NCBI RefSeq assembly: GCF_020165195.1
Contig: NZ_JAIUHR010000003.1
Span: 124,001-188,000 of the forward strand
DNA: 64,000 bases
DNA from: Mesorhizobium sp. CA14
Lineage (GTDB): Bacteria; Pseudomonadota; Alphaproteobacteria; Rhizobiales; Rhizobiaceae
Direction: 5' to 3'
The notes under the pieces were generated by a model. It was not told where the DNA came from, did not search any database, and saw nothing but the letters and a program-made list of their open reading frames with translations. Shown in pieces: positions 18,501 through 27,331 of the stretch. The position numbers and the translations under genes were made by a program. Position 1 is the stretch's first letter; every line of letters starts with the position of its first letter.

Positions 18501-21500
18501 CCGCTCGGCCGAGACCGAGGACAGGCTGCGCATCTCGAGCGCCGACATCCACGCGTTGCGCACCTTCGCGCGCCGCACCTGGCACTATTTCGAGACCTTC
18601 GTGACGGCCGAGCAGCATCACCTGCCGCCGGACAATTTCCAGGAGAGCCCGGCGCCGGTGGTGGCACCGCGCACCTCGCCGACCAATATCGGCGTCTATC
18701 TGCTTTCGGTGGTGTCGGCGCGCGATTTCGGCTGGATCAGCCTGTCGGACGCCATCACCCGCATCGACGCCACGATGACGACGATCGAGAACATGCCGCG
18801 CGATCGCGGTCATCTCTACAACTGGTACGATACGACGACACTGAAGCCGCTCTATCCGCTCTACATCTCCGCGGTCGACAGCGGCAATCTCGCCGGACAT
18901 CTGGTCGCGGTGGCGGCGTCCTGCGCCGAATGGGCGGAAGCGCCGTCCGTGCATCTGCAGGGCGATTTCGAAGGCATCATCGACACCGTCACCATTCTCG
19001 ACGAAAGCCTGGACGAGCTGCCGGACGATCGCCGGCAGTTGCGGCCGCTGCGCCAGCGCCTGGCCGATCGCCTCGACGGCATGCGCCGCGCCGTTGCGAC
19101 CATCAAGGCGCAGCCTGAGATGGCATCGATCCGCACCATCAACCTTGCCGTGCTCGCGGGTGAGATCCGCAAGCTCGCCACCGCCATCCACACCGAGGCG
19201 GCCTCGCCGAAAAGCGATGTCATCGCCGACTGGGCGGCCAGGCTGGAGGCGACCTGCGAGGCGCATGTGCACGATTCGCACAATGACGAGAGCGCCGTCG
19301 CGGCTCTGCGCGCCAAGCTGCTGGCTCTGCGCGAACGCTGCCGCCGCTATGCCTTCGAGATGGATTTCTCCTTCCTGATGCGCCAGGAGCGCAAGCTGCT
19401 CTCGATCGGCTACCGCGTCGAGGACCGCCAGCTCGACGAGAGCTGCTATGACCTTCTCGCCTCCGAGGCGCGGCTCACCAGCCTGTTCGCCATCGCCAAG
19501 GGCGACCTGCCGACCGAACATTGGTTCCGTCTGGGACGGCCGATCGTCGAGATCGGCTTCCAGGGCGCGCTGATGTCCTGGTCGGGCTCGATGTTCGAGT
19601 ATCTGATGCCGCCGCTGGTGATGAAGGAGCCGCAGGGCTCGATCCTCAACCAGACCAGCAAGCTCATCATCAAGCGACAGATCCAGTATGCGCGTTCCAA
19701 GAACGTGCCGTGGGGCATTTCGGAAGCGGCCTACAATGCCCGCGACCGCGAACTCACCTATCAATACACCAATTTCGGCGTGCCCGGCCTCGGCCTGAAG
19801 CGCGGTCTTGGCCAGAACACCGTGATTGCGCCTTATGCGACGATCCTGGCCGCGCAGTTCAGCCCGCGCGAGGCGGTGCAGAACCTGCAGCGGCTGCGCT
19901 CGATCGGCGCGCTTGGCCGTCACGGCTTCTACGACGCCGTCGATTTCACCCCGCAGCGCGTGCCCGAAGGCGCCGACCACGCCGTGGTGCAGAACTACAT
20001 GGCGCACCATTCCGGCATGTCGATCGCAGCGGTCGCCGACGCCATTTTCGAGGGCCGGCTGCGCGAGCGTTTCCACAGCGATCCGGTGATCGAGTCGGCC
20101 GAGCTTCTCTTGCAGGAGAAGGCGCCCCGCGACATTCCGACCGCGACCGTCAGGACGGAAGCCGACGAGCGCTCCAAGGACGCGGCCGAGACGGAGAGCC
20201 CGGACAGCCGCATCATCCTCGACCCGATCAAGGCGCTGCGGGCGACGAACGTCATGTCCAATGGCCGCTATTCGGTCATGGTCACCGCGACCGGCTCCGG
20301 CTACAGCCGCTTCGGCGAACTTGCCGTGACCCGCTGGCAGCCGGATCCGAGCGAGGATCGCCTCGGCTCCTACATCTTCCTGCGCGACACCGCGACCGGC
20401 GACTGGTGGTCGGCCACGGCCGAGCCGAAGCGCGCCGAGGGCGAGCGCGTGCAGACGCTGTTTGCCGACGACAAGGCGAGCTTCACCAAATCGGTCGGCT
20501 CGCTGCGTTCCGAGGTCGAATGCATCGTCATTTCCGAGGGCAATGGCGAAGGCCGCCGCATCACTCTCTATAATGACGGCGCCACCGATCGGCATATCGA
20601 GGTGACGTCCTTCGCCGAGCTGGTGCTTGGCAACGAGGTCTCGGACAACGCCCATCCGGCGTTTTCCAAGATGTTCGTCGAAACCGAGATCGCGCAGAAC
20701 AACGGCGCGATCTTCGCCACGCGGCGCAAGCGCGACAACAACGACCCCGACCTCACCATGGTGCATTTCGTCACCGATCCGTCGGGCCCGTCGCGCGACG
20801 CCGAGGCCGAGACCGACCGGCGCGCCTTCATCGGCCGCGGCCGCACCATCGCCGACGCCATCGCCTTCGACCCCGGCGTCAGGCTTTCCGGCAGCCAGGG
20901 CTTTACGCTCGACCCAGTGGCGGCGCTGCGCCGCCAGGTGCGCGTGCCGGCCAACAAGAAGATCTCGCTGACCTTCTGGACCGCCGTCGGCGCCCATCGC
21001 GGCGAGCTCGACGAGGCGATCGCCCGGCTAGACCACCAGGAAAGCTTCGCCCGCCAGGCCATGCTTGCCTGGACGCGCAGCCAGGTGCAGACACGCCATA
21101 TGGGGCTCAGCCTCACCGACGCGGCCAATGTGCAGAAGCTGGCGCGCTACCTGATCTATCCCGATCCGTTCCTGCGCCTGCCGGCCGAATCCATCGCCTC
21201 GGGCCTCGGCCGCCAGTCGAGCCTGTGGCCGACCAGCATCTCGGGCGATTTCCCGATCTTCCTCGTGCGCATCGGCGACGTCGCCGATCTCGAGATCGTC
21301 GCCCAGGCGCTGCGCTTCCAGGAATATATGCGGGCGCGGGGCATGATGATCGACTTCGTCGTCGTCAACGAGCAGGCCTCGTCCTATGTGCAGGACCTGC
21401 AGCGCGCCGTGGAGACGCTGTGCGAGAACAGCCGCCTGCGCGGCCGCGAGCTCGGGCCTCGCCAGCACATCTTCGCCGTCCGTCGCGACCTGATGGACGA

Positions 21501-24120
21501 GCCGACCTACAAGACCTTGCTGTCGGTCGCGCGTGTCGTTCTGCATACCCGCAACGGCACGATCTTCGACCAACTGGAACGCGCCGAAACGGCGGCCCTC
21601 CAGGCTCGCGATGCCTTGCTGCAGGCGGAGGGCGGCTCGCCGCGCGAACCTGTTCCGCCGCTGCCCTTGCCGGTGCCGGCAAGTCGGGATGGAGGCGACA
21701 TCGCCGCCGATGGCAGCGGTCTGCGCCTGTGGAACGGTTTTGGCGGCTTCGACGGCGACGGCCGCCACTATGTGACGCGGCTGACCGGGCGGCGATCGAC
21801 GCCGCAGCCCTGGATCAATGTCATCTCCAACGCCTCCTTCGGCTTCCACGTCTCGGCGGAAGGCGCCGGTTTCACCTGGAGCCGCAACAGCCGCGACTAC
21901 CAGCTGACGCCGTGGTCGAACGACCCGGTGTCGAACCGGCCGGGCGAAGGCTTCTATGTTTTCGACCAGTTGAGCGGCAAGGCCTTCTCGCCGATGGCCG
22001 CGATGGTGCGCGATCCGTCGATGACCTATGAGACCTGGCACGGCCAGGGCTTTTCCACTTTCCGCTCCAAGCGCGGTTCGCTCTCGATGGACCTGACGCA
22101 GGTGGTCGATCCGACCGATCCGGTGAAGATCACGCGGCTGCGCATCCAGAATGCCGGCCCGGCGCCGGCGCGGCTGCGCATTTACGCCTATGTCGAATGG
22201 GTGCTGGGCGGCCATCGCTCGCGCACGGCGGCGACCATCGTGCCGTCGCGCGACGCCGCCACCGGCGCCATGCTGGCGCAGAACCCCTATGGTCTGGATT
22301 TCGGCGAGCGGGTTGCCTTCCTGGCGGCCAGCCATCCTGTCCATTCGGTGACCGCCGACCGCAGCGAGTTCATCGGCAGGCACGGCACGACCGAATACCC
22401 GCAGGCCGTGCTTGGCGGGCTTGCGCTTTCGGGCCGTATCGAGGCCGGCGACGACCCTTGCGCGGTTGTCGCCAGCGATATCGACATTCCGGCCGGCGGC
22501 GACGTCACGCTGCTCTGGCTGCTTGGCGACGCGGCCACGCCCGCCGAGGCAAGCGCGCTGGTGCAGACCCATCGCGGCAAGGATTTCGATCAGCGCCTGG
22601 CCGACAACGAAAAGACCTGGCGCGGCTTTCTCGACACCATCCAGGTCGAGACGCCGGACGAGGCGATGAACGCCATGGTCAACCACTGGCTGCCTTACCA
22701 GAGCCTGGCCTGCCGCATCCGCGCCCGCTCGGCCTTCTACCAGGCGAGCGGGGCCTTCGGCTTCCGCGATCAGTTGCAGGACACGCTGTCCCTTCTGGCG
22801 CACGATCCGAAGCTGGCGCGCGACCAGATCCTGAACGCGGCACGCCGGCAATTCCCGGAAGGCGACGTGCAGCATTGGTGGCTGCCACGCACCGATGCCG
22901 GAGTGCGCACCATGATCTCGGATGACGTCGTCTGGCTGGCGCATGCGACGGCCCGCTACATCGAGGTGACCGGAGATACCGGCATCCTCAAGGAGCAGTT
23001 GCCCTTCATCGACGGCCAGCAGCTCGGCGAGGGCGAGCATGACGCTTTCTTCACGCCGGAGATCACCAAGAACACCGCGCCGCTCTATGACCATTGCGCG
23101 CGGGCGCTCGATCTCGCGATCAAGCGCAGTAGCCCTGCCGGTTTGCCGCTGATCCTCGGCGGCGACTGGAACGACGGCATGAACCGTGTCGGTGAGGGCG
23201 GCAAGGGCGAAAGCGTGTGGCTGGGCTGGTTCCTGTTGAAGACGCTCACCGACTTTGCGCCTGTCGCCAAGGGGCAGGGCGACACCAAGCGGGCGCAGGC
23301 CTGGACCAAGCATGCGGAGGCGCTGAAGCGGGCCCTGGAAAGCACCGCCTGGGACGGCCAATGGTACCGGCGCGGCAGCTTCGACGACGGCACGCCGCTC
23401 GGCTCGCACAATTCGGACGAGTGCAGGATCGACTCGATCGCCCAGTCCTGGAGCGTGCTGTCGGGCGAGGGCGATCCTGCCCGTTCGACGACGGCCATGG
23501 AACAGGCGACCAATATACTGGTCGATGACGAGCTCAAGATCGTCAAGCTGTTCACGCCGCCCTTCTCGAAGAGCGAGAAGGATCCCGGCTATATCAAGAG
23601 CTATCCGCCGGGCGTGCGCGAGAATGGCGGCCAATACACCCACGCCGCGACCTGGTTCGTCATCGCGCTGGCTGAAATGGGCCGCACCGACGAGGCTTAT
23701 CGCTGCTTCTCGATGTTGAACCCGGTCAACCACGCCTCGGACGAGGCGGCGGCCGAGCACTATCGCGTCGAACCCTATGTCGTGGCCGCCGATATCTATG
23801 CCGGCGAAGGCAAGGGCGGCCGCGGCGGCTGGACCTGGTACACGGGCTCGGCCGGCTGGCTTTACCGCGCCGCGGTGGAGGGCATTCTCGGTATCGAGCG
23901 GCGCGGCAAGGAGATCACGTTTAGGCCGAAGCTGCCCGGACACTGGGACGGCTACGCCGCGACGCTCAAGATGTTTGACGGCGAGATCAAGCTTCGCGTC
24001 ATCCGCGACAAAAAGACCAAGTCGATCTCGCTAGAAGTCGATGGTTCGAAGAAAAAATCGGCCTCTTTCGAGCCGAAAGCCGGCGACAAGACCGAGGTCC
24101 TCGTCAGGATACCTGCGTAA
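15541..24120 (+). CDS. ndvB: Cyclic beta-1,2-glucan synthase
   Basis: 2859 residues, close to NdvB/ChvB/Cgs of other rhizobiales. An inner-membrane enzyme that starts, elongates and cyclises periplasmic beta-1,2-glucans from UDP-glucose. A soluble N-terminal part precedes membrane spans from about residue 415. The GT84 glycosyltransferase region has a DAD motif at 634-636 and an RWARGDWQ motif (the R/Q-x-x-R-W type) near 783. More spans follow, around 820-970. Then come a glucoamylase-like region and a C-terminal GH94 phosphorylase-type domain, which sets ring size, with GDWNDGMN at 2541-2548. GGAA precedes the ATG. The gene is intact and ends at a strong terminator. Confidence 0.97.
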   Translation: MNIQTNPNKIEQTSAGFPAATDAPIRSNFLPEDRLRALGVALAKGEVKELFGLAPFEFQARIRDSAKKILEVYRSTNAAQAKGETITPAAQWLLDNNYLVEETIFQVKRDLPRRFYRQLPTLTLGDGTVLPRAFVVAWSYVEHSDSSVSASMFKAIVEGFQSVEPMKIGELWALPSLLRFVLIENLRRIAVRVERTRQMRQTANEVADRVLATDDNADRTRILSNYSAHAQDTTFATQLLYRLRDGSQNAGRALEWLEGELEKTGSDAEEIIISEHQTLSSGNVTTGNIIRGLRLINDVDWTVWFEGVSRIDTLLREKTDFANLDFFSRDQYRTAIEQLARRSHLSEYRVAEKAIELAGHTPGLTDASGVPETADPAVHTDVGFFLVGPRRQELEKAIDYRPPFYVTFKRGFASAGWLGIVVPVFLLTVLLLVLSGKALVNLGLSVESITLMLALFAVPASEGALAFFNTVVALFLKPTRLVGYDYNKHGIPAESRTMVVVPSLIGSRDDVEENIRNIEVHHLANTAEEIHFALLSDWPDSKTEIDAADIEILQYARDEIARLNARYPSEGSPRFYLLHRRRLYNQAQGCWMGWERKRGKLHELNLLLRGDSDTTFLPLDVPLPEKVVYVMTLDADTRTTRDAVSSLVGKLAHPLNRPHFDPVKHVVTAGYTILQPRITASLTSGDDASFFQRVFSANRGLDPYVFAVSDVYQDVFGDGSFTGKGLYHVDAFEAALKNRIDENTILSHDLLEGALARAALVTDVELVEDYPTRYSVDASRHHRWARGDWQLLGHIFDPRSGVPALSRWKMVDNLRRSVTPIFWVMACVAGWTLLPFTQAAQWQALMILSLFMAPTFDIVNGILPKSGDQTPRGHFSALARDTVFGTALVALKVLLMAHLAWMMGDAIIRTIYRLFVSRQNLLEWRTASQAAKGGNDLGAYYGMMYGAVIIGVVGLAIPVLADSTGAFVAFFFAIFWIASPAVACWISRSAETEDRLRISSADIHALRTFARRTWHYFETFVTAEQHHLPPDNFQESPAPVVAPRTSPTNIGVYLLSVVSARDFGWISLSDAITRIDATMTTIENMPRDRGHLYNWYDTTTLKPLYPLYISAVDSGNLAGHLVAVAASCAEWAEAPSVHLQGDFEGIIDTVTILDESLDELPDDRRQLRPLRQRLADRLDGMRRAVATIKAQPEMASIRTINLAVLAGEIRKLATAIHTEAASPKSDVIADWAARLEATCEAHVHDSHNDESAVAALRAKLLALRERCRRYAFEMDFSFLMRQERKLLSIGYRVEDRQLDESCYDLLASEARLTSLFAIAKGDLPTEHWFRLGRPIVEIGFQGALMSWSGSMFEYLMPPLVMKEPQGSILNQTSKLIIKRQIQYARSKNVPWGISEAAYNARDRELTYQYTNFGVPGLGLKRGLGQNTVIAPYATILAAQFSPREAVQNLQRLRSIGALGRHGFYDAVDFTPQRVPEGADHAVVQNYMAHHSGMSIAAVADAIFEGRLRERFHSDPVIESAELLLQEKAPRDIPTATVRTEADERSKDAAETESPDSRIILDPIKALRATNVMSNGRYSVMVTATGSGYSRFGELAVTRWQPDPSEDRLGSYIFLRDTATGDWWSATAEPKRAEGERVQTLFADDKASFTKSVGSLRSEVECIVISEGNGEGRRITLYNDGATDRHIEVTSFAELVLGNEVSDNAHPAFSKMFVETEIAQNNGAIFATRRKRDNNDPDLTMVHFVTDPSGPSRDAEAETDRRAFIGRGRTIADAIAFDPGVRLSGSQGFTLDPVAALRRQVRVPANKKISLTFWTAVGAHRGELDEAIARLDHQESFARQAMLAWTRSQVQTRHMGLSLTDAANVQKLARYLIYPDPFLRLPAESIASGLGRQSSLWPTSISGDFPIFLVRIGDVADLEIVAQALRFQEYMRARGMMIDFVVVNEQASSYVQDLQRAVETLCENSRLRGRELGPRQHIFAVRRDLMDEPTYKTLLSVARVVLHTRNGTIFDQLERAETAALQARDALLQAEGGSPREPVPPLPLPVPASRDGGDIAADGSGLRLWNGFGGFDGDGRHYVTRLTGRRSTPQPWINVISNASFGFHVSAEGAGFTWSRNSRDYQLTPWSNDPVSNRPGEGFYVFDQLSGKAFSPMAAMVRDPSMTYETWHGQGFSTFRSKRGSLSMDLTQVVDPTDPVKITRLRIQNAGPAPARLRIYAYVEWVLGGHRSRTAATIVPSRDAATGAMLAQNPYGLDFGERVAFLAASHPVHSVTADRSEFIGRHGTTEYPQAVLGGLALSGRIEAGDDPCAVVASDIDIPAGGDVTLLWLLGDAATPAEASALVQTHRGKDFDQRLADNEKTWRGFLDTIQVETPDEAMNAMVNHWLPYQSLACRIRARSAFYQASGAFGFRDQLQDTLSLLAHDPKLARDQILNAARRQFPEGDVQHWWLPRTDAGVRTMISDDVVWLAHATARYIEVTGDTGILKEQLPFIDGQQLGEGEHDAFFTPEITKNTAPLYDHCARALDLAIKRSSPAGLPLILGGDWNDGMNRVGEGGKGESVWLGWFLLKTLTDFAPVAKGQGDTKRAQAWTKHAEALKRALESTAWDGQWYRRGSFDDGTPLGSHNSDECRIDSIAQSWSVLSGEGDPARSTTAMEQATNILVDDELKIVKLFTPPFSKSEKDPGYIKSYPPGVRENGGQYTHAATWFVIALAEMGRTDEAYRCFSMLNPVNHASDEAAAEHYRVEPYVVAADIYAGEGKGGRGGWTWYTGSAGWLYRAAVEGILGIERRGKEITFRPKLPGHWDGYAATLKMFDGEIKLRVIRDKKTKSISLEVDGSKKKSASFEPKAGDKTEVLVRIPA

Positions 24121-24139
24121 AATCAAAGGTTTGGCTCGT

Positions 24140-24182
24140 CGGCCGCGCATCCTTCGGGGTGCGCGGCCGATCGCTGTTTTTT
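24140..24182 (+). terminator. Strong Rho-independent terminator of ndvB
   Basis: A GC stem of 9 bp (CGGCCGCGC / GCGCGGCCG) is extended by four more pairs and capped by a TTCG tetraloop, with a TTTTTT run at 24177-24182. It starts 20 nt after the ndvB stop. The remaining bases to 24495 hold the ndvA leader and no gene. Confidence 0.9.
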
Positions 24183-24495
24183 ACTTGGCGCGGCTTTCGG
24201 GTCCGACCGCTCGCCTTCCTTTAGGGCTGGCTAAGCAAGCGGCTTGTGATTAAAAATGTGGCAGCGCGAGGCAGGTGCCATTATTTTGCCGCAAGCCTGA
24301 CATTTCACCTTTTATCTCAAACCGTTAGGTGATCACGTCAGATTTCGTACCGTCGTCATCTTTTGTTCGCTAAATGGGAACGGAAGCGATAGACGACGCA
24401 TTGTTTCGCGACACGTTAACCGATACGTGTCAGAAAATGGTGCGGTGCACAATTCGGGCATTGAGCACAGACAAGAGTTTGGCGGAGTAGCTGAA

Positions 24496-26265
24496 GTGTC
24501 ACTTCTGCAGATCTACTTTAGAGCGCTGGGTTATCTGGCGTCCGACAAGAAGCGCGTTGCGCTGATTTGCGGCGCCAACGTCGCGCTCGCGGCGATCGCG
24601 ATCCTCGAGCCCATCCTGCTGGGCCGGGTGATCGGTGCGATCTCCGAAAAGGGCGCGGTGTTTTCGACGCTCGCCGTCTGGGCCGCTCTCGGTGCCTTCA
24701 ACGTCGTCGCCTTCGTGCTGGTGGCGCGCGGCGCCGATCGCTTCGCCCATGCCCGCCGCTCCGAAGTGCTGTGCCAGTCCTTCGAGCGCGTCATCACCAT
24801 GCCGCTTGCTTGGCACCATCAGCGCGGCACATCCAATTCCCTCCACACGCTGCTGCGCGCGGTCGAGACCCTGTTCAGCCTGTGGCTCGAATTCATGCGC
24901 GTGCATCTCTCGACGGCCATCGCGCTGGTGCTGCTGGTTCCGACCGCGCTGTCCATGGACATCCGCATGTCCGTCGTGCTGCTTGGCCTGGGCGTGCTCT
25001 ACGTTGGCATCGGCCGCGTCGTCATGCGCCGCACCAAGTCGGGGCAGACTGCCGTCGAACGCCACTACCACACCGTGTTTGCCCACGTGACCGACAGCGT
25101 CAGCAACGTTGCCGTGCTGCAGAGCTACAATCGCATCGGCCACGAGACCGCGACGCTGAAGCGTTATGTGAAGGATCTGCTCGACGCGCAGAACCCGGTG
25201 CTCGACTGGTGGGCGATCGCCAATGCGCTGAACCGCCTGTCGTCGACCATCTCGATGATGATCGTGCTCTCGATCGGCGCTTATCTCGTCACCCGTGGCC
25301 AGCTCCGCGTCGGCGACGTCGTCGCCTTCACCGGCTTTGCCGGAATGCTGATCGCCCGTCTCGACCAGATGTCGGCCTTCACCACCCAGATTTCCGAGGC
25401 TCGCGCCAAGCTCGAGGAGTTCTATCGCCTCGAGGATTCGGCTGCCGAGACCGCCGAGCCGGACGGATTGCGCGAGTTGACCAACGTCACCGGCCACGTT
25501 CGCTTCGAGGATGTCAGCTTCGAGTTCGCCAATTCGGGCCACGGCATCGAGGACGTCTCCTTCGAGGTCCAGGCCGGCCAGACGGTCGCCATCGTCGGCC
25601 CGACCGGCGCCGGCAAGACGACGCTGATCAATCTATTGCAGCGCGTCTTCACGCCGGCCAGCGGCCGCATCCTTATCGACGGCATCGACACCCGCACGGT
25701 GACCCGCAAGTCGCTGCGCCATTCGATCGCCACCGTCTTCCAGGACGCCGGCCTGCTCAACCGCTCGATCGAGGACAACATCCGCGTCGGCCGCGCCGAT
25801 GCGAGCAATGACGAAGTCCACGCCGCCGCCAATGCCGCGGCCGCCCAGGATTTTATCCTGGCCAAGAGCGGCGGCTACGACACCGTCGTTGGCGAGCGCG
25901 GCGGCCAGCTCTCGGGCGGCGAGCGCCAGCGTATCGCCATCGCCCGCGCCGTGCTCAAGGATGCGCCGATCCTGGTGCTCGACGAGGCGACCAGCGCGCT
26001 CGACGTCGAAACCGAGGATCGCGTCAAGGAGGCAATCGACGAGCTGCGCCGCAACCGCACGACCTTCATCATCGCCCACCGCCTGACCACGGTTCGCGAC
26101 GCCGACCTCGTCGTCTTCATGGACAACGGCAAGGTAGTCGAGATGGGCGGTTTCACCGAGCTGTCGCTGCGCAACGGTCGCTTCGCCGCCCTGCTGCGCG
26201 CCGGCGGCCTGCTCAACGACGAAGAGGTCCGCCGCCTCAGCCGCGCGGTGAACGAAGCAGCGTAA
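24496..26265 (+). CDS. ndvA: Cyclic beta-1,2-glucan ABC exporter (membrane domain fused to ATPase)
   Basis: 589 residues, matching NdvA/ChvA. The N-terminal half holds six membrane spans and begins SLLQIYFRALGYLASDKKR as in other NdvA proteins. The C-terminal ATPase has Walker A GPTGAGKTT near residue 368, the signature LSGGERQR and Walker B ILVLDEATSALD. The GTG at 24496 has GGAG 8 nt upstream and matches the family start; a GTG at 24427 would add 23 residues without a ribosome site. It exports the NdvB product to the periplasm, with a transcript separate from ndvB because of the terminator between them. Confidence 0.95.
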   Translation: MSLLQIYFRALGYLASDKKRVALICGANVALAAIAILEPILLGRVIGAISEKGAVFSTLAVWAALGAFNVVAFVLVARGADRFAHARRSEVLCQSFERVITMPLAWHHQRGTSNSLHTLLRAVETLFSLWLEFMRVHLSTAIALVLLVPTALSMDIRMSVVLLGLGVLYVGIGRVVMRRTKSGQTAVERHYHTVFAHVTDSVSNVAVLQSYNRIGHETATLKRYVKDLLDAQNPVLDWWAIANALNRLSSTISMMIVLSIGAYLVTRGQLRVGDVVAFTGFAGMLIARLDQMSAFTTQISEARAKLEEFYRLEDSAAETAEPDGLRELTNVTGHVRFEDVSFEFANSGHGIEDVSFEVQAGQTVAIVGPTGAGKTTLINLLQRVFTPASGRILIDGIDTRTVTRKSLRHSIATVFQDAGLLNRSIEDNIRVGRADASNDEVHAAANAAAAQDFILAKSGGYDTVVGERGGQLSGGERQRIAIARAVLKDAPILVLDEATSALDVETEDRVKEAIDELRRNRTTFIIAHRLTTVRDADLVVFMDNGKVVEMGGFTELSLRNGRFAALLRAGGLLNDEEVRRLSRAVNEAA

Positions 26266-26272
26266 GTTCTCT

Positions 26273-26295
26273 CCTTCTCCGACAAGGGGAGAAGG
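26273..26295 (+). terminator. Hairpin after ndvA
   Basis: An 8-bp perfect stem CCTTCTCC / GGAGAAGG with a 7-nt loop lies 8 nt after the ndvA stop. It lacks a clear T-run, so it may be a repeat-derived hairpin rather than an efficient terminator. Confidence 0.5.
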
Positions 26296-26335
26296 GGAAT
26301 TGCCCCGAACACATTGCAGGTCTATTTAAGTCGGC

Positions 26336-27094
26336 ATGAGCGATACCACCTCACGCCTTGCCGGCTGGACCGATCTCGCCAACCCGACGCGCTTCGTCGG
26401 GCTGGCCGACAAGGTCGTTCCGTGGCTTGCTGCAGTCGCAGCGATCCTGCTTGGCGCGGGCCTCTATTTGAGCTTCACCGCACCGGAGGATTTCCAGCAA
26501 GGCATCACGGTGCGCATCATGTATATCCACGTGCCTTTCGCCTGGCTCGCTATGATGTGCTACACGATCATGGCGATCTCGGCGCTGGGCACGCTGGTCT
26601 GGCGTCATCCGCTGGCCGATGTCGCCCTGAAAGCGGCGGCGCCGATCGGCGCCACCTTCACCGCGCTGGCGCTGATCACCGGCTCCATCTGGGGTAAGCC
26701 GATGTGGGGCACCTGGTGGGTGTGGGACGCGCGGCTGACCTCGGTCTTCGTGCTTTTCCTGATGTATCTCGGCATTATTGCGCTGACCCGCGCGCTGGAC
26801 GACGCCGGTCGCGCCGCCTGGGCCGCCGCCATCATCACGCTGGTCGGCTTCATCAACATCCCGATCATCAAGTTCTCGGTCGACTGGTGGAACACGCTGC
26901 ACCAGCCGGCCTCGGTCTTCCGCCTCGGCGGCCCGACCATCGATCCTTCGATGCTGTGGCCGCTGGCCGTGATGGCACTCGGCTTCACCGTGCTGTTCTT
27001 CGCCCTGCACCTGATGGCGATGCGCACGGAGATTTTCAGGCGGCGCGTGACCGCGATGCGCAGAGTTGCCGCGCGGCAGGCGGAGCGCACTTAA
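26336..27094 (+). CDS. ccmC: Heme ABC-type exporter membrane protein for cytochrome c maturation
   Basis: 252 residues with six predicted membrane spans. The tryptophan-rich heme-handling motif GTWWVWDARLTS lies at 125-136. The two external heme ligands are His65 (YIHVPFAW) and His189 (LHQPASVFRLGGP). CcmC loads heme onto CcmE. The ribosome site is weak (AAGTCGGC). CcmA and CcmB are not upstream (ndvA is) and no ccmD-like small frame follows before the repeat at 27095, so this copy is detached from the usual ccmABCDG order. Confidence 0.93.
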   Translation: MSDTTSRLAGWTDLANPTRFVGLADKVVPWLAAVAAILLGAGLYLSFTAPEDFQQGITVRIMYIHVPFAWLAMMCYTIMAISALGTLVWRHPLADVALKAAAPIGATFTALALITGSIWGKPMWGTWWVWDARLTSVFVLFLMYLGIIALTRALDDAGRAAWAAAIITLVGFINIPIIKFSVDWWNTLHQPASVFRLGGPTIDPSMLWPLAVMALGFTVLFFALHLMAMRTEIFRRRVTAMRRVAARQAERT

Positions 27095-27322
27095 CCTTCT
27101 CCCCTTGTGGGGGTGAGAAGCGGTCCGCATTTGCGGACGAAAAGCCAATTGCTTGGCTTTTCGAGCTTTGAACGCCCTGAGCCTGCGAAGGGCCGGGCGG
27201 TGCCGCCGAAGGCGACGGATGAGGGGTGTTCCAGGGAAAGCCAGCGTCTCACTCCGCTGGAACACCCCTCATCCGTCTCGGCGCTAACACGCCGATCCAC
27301 CTTCTCCCACAAGGGGAGAAGG
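27095..27322. repeat. Nested palindromic repeat element (copy 3, 228 bp, MITE-like)
   Basis: The ends are perfect 17-bp inverted repeats (27095-27111 and 27306-27322, CCTTCTCCCCTTGTGGG and its complement). Inside is a perfect 21-bp inverted repeat (27214-27234 with 27257-27277). A third hairpin, AAAAGCCAA-TTGC-TTGGCTTTT, lies at 27140-27161 and a GTCCGC / GCGGAC pair sits just before it. No coding frame is convincing. It lies between the convergent ccmC and lyase-like gene. Confidence 0.8.
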
Positions 27323-27331
27323 AAAGGCCGC

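Noticed and set aside
18280..20997. A 905-residue open frame antisense to ndvB
   Set aside because: High GC content and the codon bias of ndvB open the opposite frame. The product is Arg/Gly/Asp-rich without any family likeness and lacks a ribosome site.
21028..23943. A 971-residue open frame antisense to ndvB
   Set aside because: Same effect as above; the sense strand codes for the complete GH94 part of NdvB.
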